DNA of 47,654 bases from an uncultured Collinsella sp. (GCA_902492755.1 CABUNB010000013.1:1-47654); one strand, 5' to 3'. Positions 1-8,233 are shown, counted from the stretch's first letter. Notes: generated from the sequence alone by a model not told the origin. A program made the numbers and translations.

Positions 1-201
1 GCGAAGCTGTTGGAATAAATGCGACTTTTTTATTTTCAATTTCTTCCTTTATCAGGCTTCCTACACTTGAAAAGTGCGAACATAGAAACAGTTTCATCAA
101 TATTCTCCTTTATATAAATTCTTATTTGTTGAACTAAGCCGTGTATACCATACTCTCCAATGAAAGAACGCCCTGATATAGCGTAATTTGCTGTTTTCCT
201 A

Positions 202-325
202 CGTACGTGCGTACACACTCCACAGGAATTCTAAGGGCCCTGCCCCCTTAGCACACGGACTTTGGAACAAAGACTAGTGTGTTACGCCTTGCCAGAGGTG
301 TACAGGCTCCCGGTACGCACGTACG
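202..325. repeat. Perfect 13-bp inverted repeat enclosing nested palindromes
   Basis: CGTACGTGCGTAC at 202-214 is exactly reverse-complemented at 313-325. Inside lie CTAAGGG (231-237) with CCCTTAG (245-251), and CACAC (252-256) with GTGTG (277-281) enclosing CTTTG-gaa-CAAAG (260-272). The nesting suggests a folded RNA or the remains of a small mobile or regulatory element. No coding function is visible and I do not recognise a family. Confidence 0.55.
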
Positions 326-399
326 CAGCAATTGCCATCAATGCGCCATATAAGTGGCGATCAAGTTCGCATAAAGCGACCTTGGTTCCGCAAAACAAA

Positions 400-434
400 A
401 GGCAGGATACCATCACCACGATGATACCCTGCCT
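400..434 (-). terminator. Hairpin with minus-strand U-tract
   Basis: The 15-base arms at 400-414 and 420-434 match in 13 of 15 positions around a short loop. On the minus strand the hairpin is followed by TTTTGTTTTG. It would be the third and most distal terminator-like hairpin downstream of the glycerol dehydrogenase-like gene. Confidence 0.4.
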
Positions 435-495
435 CTGTTCGTTCCTGTTTACCGTTCCGAGTAGTCCTTCCACAGAATTTCCGATAAACAAAAAA

Positions 496-538
496 CGTAC
501 CCGAACCCTTTCTCGTAAAAGAATCGGGTTCGAGTACG
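496..538 (-). terminator. Rho-independent terminator, second hairpin after the dehydrogenase
   Basis: CGTAC (496-500) pairs with GTACG (534-538) and CGAACCC (502-508) with GGGTTCG (526-532), with TTCT/AGAA extending the stem inward. On the minus strand the stem is followed by six T residues. Its orientation fits transcripts leaving the dehydrogenase gene. Confidence 0.5.
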
Positions 539-556
539 AACTGAATGCTGGAGCAA

Positions 557-600
557 TAAAAAACCACCACAAGGGCACTGCTCCCTTGTGGTGGTTTTGG
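557..600 (-). terminator. Strong Rho-independent terminator of the glycerol dehydrogenase-like gene
   Basis: A near-perfect hairpin has arms AACCACCACAAGGG and CCCTTGTGGTGGTT around a 7-base loop. A T-run follows on the minus strand, a few bases after the stop codon at 608-610. The arms closely resemble those of the terminator at 8234-8282. Confidence 0.85.
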
Positions 601-607
601 GCTAGGC

Positions 608-1690
608 CTAGAGCGTGTGGCCGTAGGCGTTGGCGGCCTTGATGGCAGCGGCGAACTTCTTGTCGGTGAAGGGCTCCGGGTTGCCCTGCTTCCACTCGTT
701 GGTGGCGTGTGCGTACTTGCACAGAGCAGGGATATCGGCCTCGGAAAGCCCGACCTGCTCAAGCGTCACGGGCAGGCCCATCTGCTTGTTAAAGGCGGCG
801 TAGCGCTCAAGGTTCTCGGTGTCGCCCGTGTAGGCGAACAACACCAGCACGCCCAGGCTTACGACTTCGCCGTGCAGGTAGGTGCCCTCACGCGGAATGC
901 TGCAGGTGGCGTTGTAGAACGCGTGCGCCACGCTCGAGTTGTAGTAGTAATCGTTTTGGTTGGTCAGGTTGGAGACATAGCCCGTGTTGACCACGATGTC
1001 GAGCGCGATCTGCTTGACGGCCTCGCTCGACAGATTCTGACGAACGTCCTCAAGACCCTGAACACCGTAGGTAAACAGCGGCTCGGAACAGGTGTGGGCA
1101 AGAGCCAGGCCAAGGCCGGCGGTGTGCTCCAGGTCGCCGGCGCTCGTGGCGTACTCGACTTCGGGCTGCTTGGACAGGGCGTCGCCCACGCCGGCCCAGA
1201 AGTACTCCGCCGGAGCCTCGGCGATGATCTTGGGATTGATGAAGATGTGCGCCGGTCGGTTGGGGTACGAATAGCCCTCGAGCGATCCATCGTCGTTGTA
1301 GACGACGGCAATGGCGGTCGCGGCGGAACAGTTAGAGCAAATCGTCGGCACCGTAAAGACAATCTTCTTGAGCTCGATTGCCGCTGTCTTGACGGTGTCG
1401 AGTGCCTTGCCGCCGCCACAGGCGATAAGCACGTCTGCCTGCTGGCAAGCGGGGGAGTTCACGACCTTGGCGATATTGGCGCGCGTACTGTTGGTGCCGT
1501 AGACGCGCGTCTCCAGAATCTCGACGTCGGTACCTTCAAGCGCCGCCTCGATGCCCGGCAGCGCCGCAGCTAGGGCTCGCTTGCCGCCAATGATGGCGAC
1601 CTTGGTCGCTCCGTACTCTGCCAGTGCGGCGGGCAGCTCGGTAAAGCAATCCTCGCCGACGGTATAATCACTCATTCCAATCGTGCGCAT
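608..1690 (-). CDS. Glycerol dehydrogenase-like iron/zinc alcohol dehydrogenase
   Basis: This 360-aa protein has the GldA fold. An N-terminal NAD-binding domain carries GGGKALDT at residues 92-99 and PTICSN near 115. A helical metal-binding domain follows, in which D170, H256 (AHAFYN) and H273 (LHGEVVSLG) sit almost exactly where GldA places its zinc ligands. The length is normal for the family, which oxidises glycerol or similar polyols to ketones with NAD+ in the cytoplasm. The physiological substrate cannot be told from sequence. The start is the ATG at 1690, preceded by AGAAGG five bases upstream; an alternative in-frame ATG lies at 1675. The gene stands alone, divergent from the ileS T-box leader, and ends in a strong terminator. 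Confidence 0.85.
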   Translation of the reverse strand: MRTIGMSDYTVGEDCFTELPAALAEYGATKVAIIGGKRALAAALPGIEAALEGTDVEILETRVYGTNSTRANIAKVVNSPACQQADVLIACGGGKALDTVKTAAIELKKIVFTVPTICSNCSAATAIAVVYNDDGSLEGYSYPNRPAHIFINPKIIAEAPAEYFWAGVGDALSKQPEVEYATSAGDLEHTAGLGLALAHTCSEPLFTYGVQGLEDVRQNLSSEAVKQIALDIVVNTGYVSNLTNQNDYYYNSSVAHAFYNATCSIPREGTYLHGEVVSLGVLVLFAYTGDTENLERYAAFNKQMGLPVTLEQVGLSEADIPALCKYAHATNEWKQGNPEPFTDKKFAAAIKAANAYGHTL

Positions 1691-1835
1691 GGCAACCTTC
1701 TTTCTTTCGATAAAGTGCTTTCAGGTATTTTGCTCCTAGAGAAGGTCCACAGCCGCGAGAAATTTCGAACGTATAAAACCAGTGTTGAGGGTTTTTCGCC
1801 GGCGCGGAACGTGCTAGCATACTCCGCATAAGCGT
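1691..1835. promoter_or_regulatory. Divergent intergenic region between the dehydrogenase and ileS leader
   Basis: This region must hold the promoters for the minus-strand dehydrogenase and for the forward T-box transcript. A forward -10-like TAGCAT is at 1815-1820, but the TTGAGG at 1785-1790 is 24 bases away, so no well-spaced -35 is evident. On the minus strand a TATACG-like -10 occurs near 1772. Neither promoter can be fixed by eye. Confidence 0.25.
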
Positions 1836-2133
1836 TGATGGGGACGAGTAGTCGGCCGTCCGCATGTTACAGAGAGCGGGGAGCGCTGAGAACCCGTGCA
1901 TGCGACCGATGAAAATCACCCCGGAGCTGCGGTCCCAACGGACGCGTCGCACAGGCTCGTCTTAGTAGATATCGCCGAGATGGTCGTCGATACAGGCCAG
2001 CCGAGTAACGGATGCGAGCGCGCGAATACGCGGGCGAGGGCATCTAAGCTGGGTGGTTAAACGAAGAGCTTTTGCGGGCGTACAGTCCGTTTTGTGGCGC
2101 TTCGTCCCAGCTTGTAGGGACGGGCGCTTTTTT
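1836..2133 (+). promoter_or_regulatory. T-box riboswitch (isoleucine) controlling ileS
   Basis: All parts of a transcriptional T-box are visible. Stem I begins with GGGG paired to CCCC. The specifier internal loop (GAGTA on the 5' side) carries the triplet ATC at 1915-1917, an isoleucine codon, followed by A. The distal part has the conserved AGAGAGC...GCTGAGA elements (1871-1890). The antiterminator has helix AAGCTGGG (2046-2053) with CCCAGCTT (2106-2113), a 7-base bulge TGGTTAA (2054-2060), and helix ACGAAG (2061-2066) with CTTCGT (2100-2105). TGGT in the bulge can pair with an uncharged ACCA end. The competing terminator is at 2097-2133. Uncharged tRNA-Ile is expected to promote read-through into ileS. 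Confidence 0.9.
2097..2133 (+). terminator. T-box terminator hairpin upstream of ileS
   Basis: GCGC..CGTCCC (2097-2108) pairs with GGGACG..GCGC (2117-2127) and is followed by six T residues. Its 5' arm shares bases 2100-2108 with the antiterminator, so the two structures exclude each other. Confidence 0.85.
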
Positions 2134-2176
2134 GGTGCCCAACGGGCATGCGCGCCCACGACATGAAAGGGGTACC

Positions 2177-4978
2177 GTGGCAAACGAGTACAAGCAGACG
2201 ATGAATCTGCCCAAGACCGGTTTTCCCATGCGTGCCGGTCTTTCCAAGTCCGAGCCCAAGCGACTCAAGGACTGGCAGGACAACAAGGTCTACGAGCAGG
2301 TTCTGAAGAAGAACGAGGGTCACAAGAAGTTCGTGCTGCACGACGGCCCTCCGTACGCCAACGGCCCGATCCACATCGGCCACGCCATGAACAAGATCTC
2401 CAAGGACATGATCAACCGTTACTGGATGATGCAGGGCTATGAGGTTCCCTATGTCCCCGGTTGGGACTGCCATGGCCAGCCGATCGAGCATAAGGTCGAG
2501 GAGAAGCTCGGCACCGAGAAGTTCAACCAGACCTCCACGGCTAAGATCCGCGAGCTTTGCAACAAGTTCGCTGTCGAGAACATCGAGCTGCAGAAGGCCG
2601 GCTTCCGTCGCCTGGGCGTGCTCGGCGATTGGGACAACCCCTATCTGACGCTCTATCACCAGCATGACGCTGCCGACATCGAGGTTTTCAAGGCCATGTT
2701 CGACAAGGGCATGATCTATCGCGGTCACAAGCCCGTCCACTGGTGCAAGCACTGCCATACCGCACTTGCTGAGGCCGAGATTGAGTACTCCGACGAGACG
2801 AGCCCGTCCATCTTCGTGCGCTTTGAGATGACCTCCAAGCCCGCCGGCCTCGAGAACTTCGACGGCCCGGTTGACTTTATCATCTGGACGACCACGCCGT
2901 GGACCATCCCCTCCGACCAGGCAGTTTCTCTCAAGCCCGGTGCCGCCTACGTCGCCGTTGAGCACGACGGCCGCGCCGAGGTCATGCTCGAGGACCTGGC
3001 TCCCAAGTGCTGCGAGGAGTTTGGCTGGGAGTACACCCCGGTTGTGGTCGACGGCAAGCCCTATGTGGTTCCCGCCGAGACCTTCCATCACATTCACTAT
3101 AAGCAGCCGATCTTTGACGGTGTTGAGGGCGTGGCACTGTTGGCCGATTACGTCGGTGTCGATGACGGTACCGGTATCGTCCACAACTCGCCCGGTCACG
3201 GCGTCGACGACTACTTCGCCTGCCTCAAGGAGGGCATCACCGACATTTGCATGCCGGTCGATGACGACGGCAAGTTCTACACCGGCGAGGAGTTTGGCAC
3301 CGGCGGCCCCTTCAGCGGCATGGATACCGACGAGGCCAACCCGCACATCATCGAGTTCCTGCGCGAGCGCGGCACCCTGGTCCTCGAGAAGAAGATCACG
3401 CACAGCTATCCGCACTGCTGGCGCTGCAAGCACCCGGTGCTCTTCCGTGCTACCGACCAGTGGTTCGTCTCGATGGACAAGACCGGTCTGCGCGAGCAGG
3501 CTGGCAAAGAGGTCCGCGAGAACGTCAAGTGGTATCCGGCTCACGCCGCCAACCGCATCGGCGCCATGGTCGAGCAGCGTCCCGACTGGTGCATCAGCCG
3601 TCAGCGCAACTGGGGCGTGCCTATCCCCAGCTACACTTGCGCCGACTGCGGCGAGAAGGTCATGAACGACGCCACGCTCGACGCCGTCATCAAGCTCTTC
3701 CACGAGAAGGGCTCCGACGCCTGGTTCACCGACGCTCCCGAGAGTTACCTGGGCGAGGCTTGCGTTTGCCCCAAGTGTGGCGGCCATCACCTCAAGGCTG
3801 ATAAGGACATTCTCGACGTGTGGTGGGACTCCGGCGTGTCCTGGAAGGCCGTCTGCGAGTATCGACCCGAGCTTGAGTACCCGGCTGACGTGTATCTCGA
3901 GGGCTCCGACCAGCATCGCGGTTGGTTCCAGAGCTCGCTGCTCACCTCGGTGGGTGCCAACGGCCATGCTCCGTACAAGGCGGTCGTCTCGCAGGGCTTC
4001 ACGCTCGATGGCCAGGGCCGCAAGATGTCCAAGTCGCTCGGCAACGTCATCGACCCCAACAAGGTCTGCGACGAGATGGGCGCTGACATCATCCGTCTGT
4101 GGGTTGCCTCCGTCGACACCAGCTCCGACGTCTCCATCGACCATGAGATTCTCGCTCGTACGTCCGATGCCTACCGTCGTTTCCGCAACACGCTGCGCTT
4201 CCTGCTCTCTGAGCTCGAGGGTCAGTTTGAGCCCGAGACCGACGGCGTCGCCTTTGCCGACTTGCTGCCGCTTGACAAGCTCATGGTTGCCCGCCTGACT
4301 CAGGTCCAGGCCGAGGTCGACGATGCTTACGCCAGCTACGAGTTCCCGCGCGCCTACCGTGCGCTCTACGACTTCGTGGTTACTGAGCTCTCCAACGTGT
4401 ACCTCGACGCCCTGAAGGACCGTCTGTACTGCGACAAGCCCGGCTCGCTCGAGCGCCGCAGCGCCCAGACCGTGCTGGCCGAGCTCTTCTCGATGCTCGT
4501 GCGCGACCTGCAGCCGATCCTGTCCTACACGGTCGACGAGGCCATGGCCTATGCGCCCGCCGGCTGCGTCGATCACCAGAAGTACGCCGCGCTACTCGAT
4601 TGGTACAAGTCGCCCATCACGGTCGACGAGGCCAATGAGTTCGGGGGCGTGCTCGAGGCTTCGCTCGAGCTCCGTAGCGCCGTGACCAAGGCCCTTGAGG
4701 ATGCCCGTTCTGCCGGCACCTTCACTAAGAGCCAGCAGGTCCGCGTCAAGGCGGTCGTTCCTGCCGAGATGTACGCGCTGCTGACCGGCGACAAGGCCGT
4801 CGACCTGGCTGAGTTCTACATCGTCTCCGATGTTGAGCTGACCCCGGGCGAGGAACTCTCCGTTGCCATCGAGGCAGCCGAGGGCGAGTGCTGCGACCGT
4901 TGCTGGAACTACCGCACCACCGTCGGCGAGTACAACGGCCACGCGCATATCTGCAAGCGCTGCGCGAATGCCCTGTAG
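2177..4978 (+). CDS. ileS: Isoleucine-tRNA ligase
   Basis: This 933-aa class I aminoacyl-tRNA synthetase charges tRNA-Ile in the cytoplasm. The HIGH signature lies at residues 66-69 within PYANGPIHIGHA, KMSKS at 616-620, and the editing (CP1) domain lies between them with TTPWTIP near residue 240. A zinc-finger-like C terminus has CDRCWNYR and CKRCANAL, typical of bacterial IleS of the E. coli type. The start is GTG at 2177, with AAAGGGG just upstream and the family N terminus (NLPKTGFPMRAGL) following. The frame stays open upstream to 2072, but that part overlaps the T-box terminator and is not coding. The T-box with an ATC specifier independently supports the assignment. Confidence 0.97.
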   Translation: MANEYKQTMNLPKTGFPMRAGLSKSEPKRLKDWQDNKVYEQVLKKNEGHKKFVLHDGPPYANGPIHIGHAMNKISKDMINRYWMMQGYEVPYVPGWDCHGQPIEHKVEEKLGTEKFNQTSTAKIRELCNKFAVENIELQKAGFRRLGVLGDWDNPYLTLYHQHDAADIEVFKAMFDKGMIYRGHKPVHWCKHCHTALAEAEIEYSDETSPSIFVRFEMTSKPAGLENFDGPVDFIIWTTTPWTIPSDQAVSLKPGAAYVAVEHDGRAEVMLEDLAPKCCEEFGWEYTPVVVDGKPYVVPAETFHHIHYKQPIFDGVEGVALLADYVGVDDGTGIVHNSPGHGVDDYFACLKEGITDICMPVDDDGKFYTGEEFGTGGPFSGMDTDEANPHIIEFLRERGTLVLEKKITHSYPHCWRCKHPVLFRATDQWFVSMDKTGLREQAGKEVRENVKWYPAHAANRIGAMVEQRPDWCISRQRNWGVPIPSYTCADCGEKVMNDATLDAVIKLFHEKGSDAWFTDAPESYLGEACVCPKCGGHHLKADKDILDVWWDSGVSWKAVCEYRPELEYPADVYLEGSDQHRGWFQSSLLTSVGANGHAPYKAVVSQGFTLDGQGRKMSKSLGNVIDPNKVCDEMGADIIRLWVASVDTSSDVSIDHEILARTSDAYRRFRNTLRFLLSELEGQFEPETDGVAFADLLPLDKLMVARLTQVQAEVDDAYASYEFPRAYRALYDFVVTELSNVYLDALKDRLYCDKPGSLERRSAQTVLAELFSMLVRDLQPILSYTVDEAMAYAPAGCVDHQKYAALLDWYKSPITVDEANEFGGVLEASLELRSAVTKALEDARSAGTFTKSQQVRVKAVVPAEMYALLTGDKAVDLAEFYIVSDVELTPGEELSVAIEAAEGECCDRCWNYRTTVGEYNGHAHICKRCANAL

Positions 4979-4979
4979 G

Positions 4980-5003
4980 TTCCGCCGTTCTTCCGAACGG
5001 CGG
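4980..5003 (+). other. GC-rich hairpin after ileS
   Basis: CCGCCGTTC and GAACGGCGG pair around TTCC directly after the ileS stop codon. No U-tract follows, so it may protect the 3' end or cause pausing rather than terminate. Confidence 0.4.
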
Positions 5004-5050
5004 ACCTGCCGACGCTGCGCGGGCCGCATTTGGACAATCTGACGTTCAAT

Positions 5051-5086
5051 TTCAAGGGCGCGACCGAAAGGTCAGCGCCCTTTCAT
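5051..5086 (+). terminator. Rho-independent terminator after ileS
   Basis: AAGGGCGCGACC and GGTCAGCGCCCTTT pair around GAAA and end in a short T-rich tail. This separates ileS from lspA. Confidence 0.65.
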
Positions 5087-5242
5087 TTCACGTCACCTTG
5101 TCTCAAATGCGACCCGCTCGCTCATTTATGCTCTACCTGCGGTGTTTCCGTTCTTGGGAGATTTGTCGCTTCTTGCTTGCGGCAATGTATGATTATCTTC
5201 TGCGTTAAACGGCATTTGATTATCTGAGGGTAGGGGATTGAT

Positions 5243-5842
5243 TTGGGTCGTGCTGGGGGTATGACGCCGCCTTTGCGTTGGCGGTTGGGTGTTGCTGGTG
5301 GTGTGGCACTGGTTGTGCTGCTCGTTGACCAGCTGACCAAGCTTGCGGTTCGTGCCGTGGGCGACGCTTTGCATGTGACCGTCATCCCCGGTGTCATCGA
5401 CTTTATTTTTGTCCGCAATATCGGTGCTGCCTTTAGCATGGGCGAGGGGCATGGCATCGCGTTTGCCGTGCTGGCGTTGGCGGTTATTATCGCTATCGCC
5501 GTGTACCTCGTTCGTGCATCCCAGCTCGCCCATCTTGAGGTTGTGGGCATGGCTATGGTCGCGGGCGGCGCTATCGGCAACGCGATCGATCGCCTTGTCT
5601 TTGGCTTCGTGACCGATTTTATTGCCACCACCTTCATCGACTTCCCCGTCTTTAACGTGGCCGATATCGGCATCACCGTAGGTGTCGTGCTGGCGCTCAT
5701 CGGTTATATGTTCTTGAGCCCCGCCGCTCGCGAGGTCGATGCGACCGCCGAGCTCAACGCTCGTGACGAGGCCCGCGCAAAACGCAAAGCCAAGCAGCGT
5801 GGGGAACGTGCCCGCAAGATTCGCGAAAGGAATGAGCGCTAA
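5243..5842 (+). CDS. lspA: Lipoprotein signal peptidase (signal peptidase II)
   Basis: This 199-aa aspartic membrane protease removes signal peptides from prolipoproteins. Four hydrophobic segments are visible, beginning near residues 17-37, 70-90, 99-120 and 138-158. The conserved boxes are DQLTKL, NIGAAFS (59-65), GNAIDR with catalytic D116, and FNVADIGI with catalytic D141. After the last helix comes a cytoplasmic tail of about 38 residues, very rich in K, R and E, beyond the usual length. The TTG start at 5243 is supported by AGGGGA five bases upstream; the next in-frame ATG at 5261 would have no spaced ribosome site. The stop codon overlaps the next start by one base (TAATG), so it is co-translated with the pseudouridine synthase, a common pairing. 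Confidence 0.93.
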   Translation: MGRAGGMTPPLRWRLGVAGGVALVVLLVDQLTKLAVRAVGDALHVTVIPGVIDFIFVRNIGAAFSMGEGHGIAFAVLALAVIIAIAVYLVRASQLAHLEVVGMAMVAGGAIGNAIDRLVFGFVTDFIATTFIDFPVFNVADIGITVGVVLALIGYMFLSPAAREVDATAELNARDEARAKRKAKQRGERARKIRERNER

Positions 5843-6855
5843 TGGCCGACATCCATATTCTCGTTGCCGACGATTGCACTGGTCAGCGTCTTGACGCCTT
5901 TCTGGGTGCCAACGACGGCTGCCCCACGCGCTCTGCCTGCGCGCATCTGATCGAGGGCGGCGCCGTCGCTGTCAATGGCGAGACCTGCCTGTCCAAAAAG
6001 TACGCCGTGCGAGCCGGCGACCGTATTTCGGTCGATTTGCCCGAGCCGCACGATCCCACCGATGTGATTCCCGAGGCCATCCCGCTCGACATTCGCTATG
6101 AGGACGATTATCTCATTGTGCTCTCCAAGCAGCGCGGCCTGGTGTGCCATCCTGCGCATGGTCATGAGAGCGGTACGCTCGCGAATGCCCTGGTCTATCA
6201 CTGCGGTATCGACCATCTGGGCACCGTGCAGGGTGAGGACCGACCCGGCATCGTGCATCGCCTGGATCGCGATACCTCGGGCCTTATGCTCGCGGCAAAA
6301 GACGACGACACCCAGCGCGCGCTTCAAAATCTTATCCGCACGCGCACGCTCGAGCGTCGCTATATCACGCTTGTCCACGGGCACATCGCCATGGACGAGG
6401 GCACCATCAATACCGGTATTGCCCGTTCCACGCGCGACCGCGTCAAGATGGCGGTTTCGGACGACCCCTTTGCCCGTCAGGCCATTACGACCTTCAAGGT
6501 GCTCGAGCGCTTTGATTCCACGCGTTTCGACGACGGCTACACGCTTGTCGAGTGCCACCTGTTTACCGGCAGAACGCACCAGATTCGTGTGCACATGCGC
6601 CATATCAACCACGCCTGCGTGGGCGATCCGCTCTACGGCAAGTGCGATGCGCGTGCCGATCAGGGTCTGACCAGGCAGTTCCTTCATTCCTGGCGCGTGG
6701 CGTTCGACCATCCCGTGACGGGGGAGCGCATTGAGTGCCGCGACGAGTTGCCCTGGGATCTCGCTGCGGTTCTTGACGATCTGGCTCCGCGCTCGCTCGG
6801 TCGCACTGCCGCCGGTGACGAAATCGTCTCTCAGCTCGGTCTGCTCGAAGCCTAG
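5842..6855 (+). CDS. rluD: RluA-family 23S rRNA pseudouridine synthase (RluD-like)
   Basis: This 337-aa protein isomerises uridine to pseudouridine in large-subunit rRNA. An S4 RNA-binding domain covers about residues 14-65 (QRLDAFLG...VNG). The catalytic domain begins near residue 83 and has HRLDRDTSG at 139-147, with D142 the catalytic aspartate. The downstream motif TGRTHQIRVHM is also intact. The position of lspA immediately upstream is the typical context of RluD-type enzymes in Gram-positive bacteria. The exact target uridines cannot be read from sequence. Confidence 0.9.
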   Translation: MADIHILVADDCTGQRLDAFLGANDGCPTRSACAHLIEGGAVAVNGETCLSKKYAVRAGDRISVDLPEPHDPTDVIPEAIPLDIRYEDDYLIVLSKQRGLVCHPAHGHESGTLANALVYHCGIDHLGTVQGEDRPGIVHRLDRDTSGLMLAAKDDDTQRALQNLIRTRTLERRYITLVHGHIAMDEGTINTGIARSTRDRVKMAVSDDPFARQAITTFKVLERFDSTRFDDGYTLVECHLFTGRTHQIRVHMRHINHACVGDPLYGKCDARADQGLTRQFLHSWRVAFDHPVTGERIECRDELPWDLAAVLDDLAPRSLGRTAAGDEIVSQLGLLEA

Positions 6856-6873
6856 CCAGTATTAGGTGGTTTC

Positions 6874-6902
6874 TTGAACTCGGTAAGCCTGCGGTAAGAT
6901 AT
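6874..6902 (+). promoter_or_regulatory. Candidate promoter for the glycosyltransferase gene
   Basis: TTGAAC at 6874-6879 is followed after 15 bases by TAAGAT (6895-6900), or after 17 bases by AGATAT (6897-6902). The position, about 40 bases before the ATG, is sensible. Confidence 0.4.
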
Positions 6903-6937
6903 ACGGTTGTTTACGTAACGCGTTCTCGGGAGCCTGC

Positions 6938-8233
6938 ATGCTCGCCTTTTTACAAACCAACACACCCATCGTGGTCTTCAACCAGATTGTCGTCACGCTG
7001 CTCACTGTCTGCTTTCTGTACCAGGTGGTCTTCTTTGTCATTGGCGCTCTTCGTGGCGAGGTCGCGCCTCCCAAGGCCAAAAAACTCCATCGTTATGCTT
7101 TCTTTATCGCGGCGCATAACGAGGAGGCCGTGATCGCCAACCTTGTTCGCTCCATCAAGGACCAGGATTATCCGTCCGAGCTTATCGAGGTCTTCGTGGT
7201 TGCCGACGCCTGCACCGACAACACCGCACAGCTCGCGCGCGAGGCAGGTGCCATTGTTTACGAGCGCAATGATCTTGCCCGTAAGGGTAAGAGCTGGGTC
7301 ATGGACTTTGGCTTCGACCGCATCCTTAACGAGTATCCCGACACGTTTGAAGGCTACTTTATCTTCGATGCCGATAACGTTATCTCCCGCGATTACGTGT
7401 CCAAGATGAACGATGCCTTTGACCAGGGATTCCATGTGGTCACGAGCTATCGCAACTCCAAGAATTTTGGCAGCTCGTGGATCTCGGCAGCTAATGCTAC
7501 TTGGTACCTGCGCGAGGCGCGCTTTCTCAACAACGCGCGTAATATCTGTAAGACGTCTTGCGCCGTCTCGGGTTCGGGCTACCTCATCTCCGCCAGTGTT
7601 ATTGAGGGCATGCACGGCTGGCAGTTCCACACGCTGACCGAGGACATTCAGTTCACTACGTTCTGCGCTATTCACGGTATTCGCATTGGCTATGCGCCGG
7701 CGGAGTTCTTTGACGAGCAACCCGTGACGTTCAAGGCATCCTGGAAGCAGCGTATGCGCTGGACAAAGGGCTTTTACCAGGTGTTCTTTACCTACGGCAA
7801 GCATCTGGTCAAGTCGACGTTCCGCTATCATCGCTTTGCCGCCTACGACATGTTCATGACGATCGCCCCGGGTATGCTGCTATCGCTGATCTCGATGCTC
7901 GCTAATGCGACGTTCTTGATTGTGGGTGGCCTTTCGCATGGTTTCTTGGCTACCGAAGTCGAGATGCAGGCGTGCGCCGCTTCGCTCATTATGACCTTCG
8001 CCATGATGTATCAGACCTTCTTTATCCTGGCGCTGCTCACGACTATCTTTGAGTACAAGCACATTCACTGCGCGCAAAAGTGGCGTCTGGTGACTAACCT
8101 GTTTACCTTCCCGATCTTTATGTTCAGCTATATCCCCATCACGGTGGCCGCGCTGTTCCTGAAGGTCGACTGGGTTCCTACCCAGCATGCCGTAAACGTC
8201 ACCCTCGACGAGGTCATGCAAGGCGCCAAATAA
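6938..8233 (+). CDS. Membrane-bound family 2 glycosyltransferase
   Basis: This 431-aa protein has an N-terminal membrane segment (about residues 13-36), a cytoplasmic GT-A domain and three or four C-terminal membrane segments from about residue 307. The catalytic landmarks are AAHNEE, VADACTDNT, FDADN (the metal/nucleotide-binding DxD), TEDIQF (the general base region) and QRMRWTKG (the QxxRW motif of processive family 2 enzymes). The architecture resembles cellulose, hyaluronan or poly-N-acetylglucosamine synthases. No partner genes for a known polymer are adjacent, so sugar and product remain open. The start at 6938 has CGGGAG upstream. The gene ends in its own strong terminator. Confidence 0.85.
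   Translation: MLAFLQTNTPIVVFNQIVVTLLTVCFLYQVVFFVIGALRGEVAPPKAKKLHRYAFFIAAHNEEAVIANLVRSIKDQDYPSELIEVFVVADACTDNTAQLAREAGAIVYERNDLARKGKSWVMDFGFDRILNEYPDTFEGYFIFDADNVISRDYVSKMNDAFDQGFHVVTSYRNSKNFGSSWISAANATWYLREARFLNNARNICKTSCAVSGSGYLISASVIEGMHGWQFHTLTEDIQFTTFCAIHGIRIGYAPAEFFDEQPVTFKASWKQRMRWTKGFYQVFFTYGKHLVKSTFRYHRFAAYDMFMTIAPGMLLSLISMLANATFLIVGGLSHGFLATEVEMQACAASLIMTFAMMYQTFFILALLTTIFEYKHIHCAQKWRLVTNLFTFPIFMFSYIPITVAALFLKVDWVPTQHAVNVTLDEVMQGAK

Larger units (their letters stand above)
1..607. other. Intergenic region rich in hairpins, no convincing gene
   Basis: The first 230 bases are clearly more AT-rich than the rest of the window. Frame 1 opens at the left edge and stops at base 18 (AKLLE then TAA), so the tail of a forward gene could end there, but six codons prove nothing. 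Open frames further in lack a convincing ribosome site, show no recognisable protein family and overlap the hairpins listed separately. The stretch holds a 13-bp inverted repeat pair (202-214 and 313-325), nested small palindromes at 231-281, and three hairpins with U-tracts on the minus strand (400-434, 496-538, 561-597). Confidence 0.6.

Noticed and set aside
36..218. 60-aa reverse frame in the AT-rich left end
   Set aside because: There is no convincing ribosome site, and the sequence shows no recognisable family or membrane pattern.
262..642. Possible forward gene in the left intergenic region
   Set aside because: It runs through three terminator-like hairpins and the dehydrogenase stop codon, and shows no domain pattern.
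617..1573. 318-aa forward frame opposite the glycerol dehydrogenase-like gene
   Set aside because: The reverse strand encodes a clear dehydrogenase with metal and NAD motifs. The forward frame is its shadow.
1785..1820. Promoter made of TTGAGG and TAGCAT before the ileS leader
   Set aside because: The spacing of 24 bases is too long for a standard sigma-70-type promoter, so I did not call it as such.
2072..2176. Upstream extension of ileS to an ATG at 2072
   Set aside because: It would translate the T-box antiterminator and terminator. GTG 2177 has a ribosome site and the family N terminus.
2057..4576. Long open frame antisense to ileS
   Set aside because: It mirrors the codon bias of ileS, has no family resemblance and no ribosome site. 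The same applies to antisense frames opposite alaS (15146-17644), the PTS permease (29419-31599) and ptsI (32427-34211).
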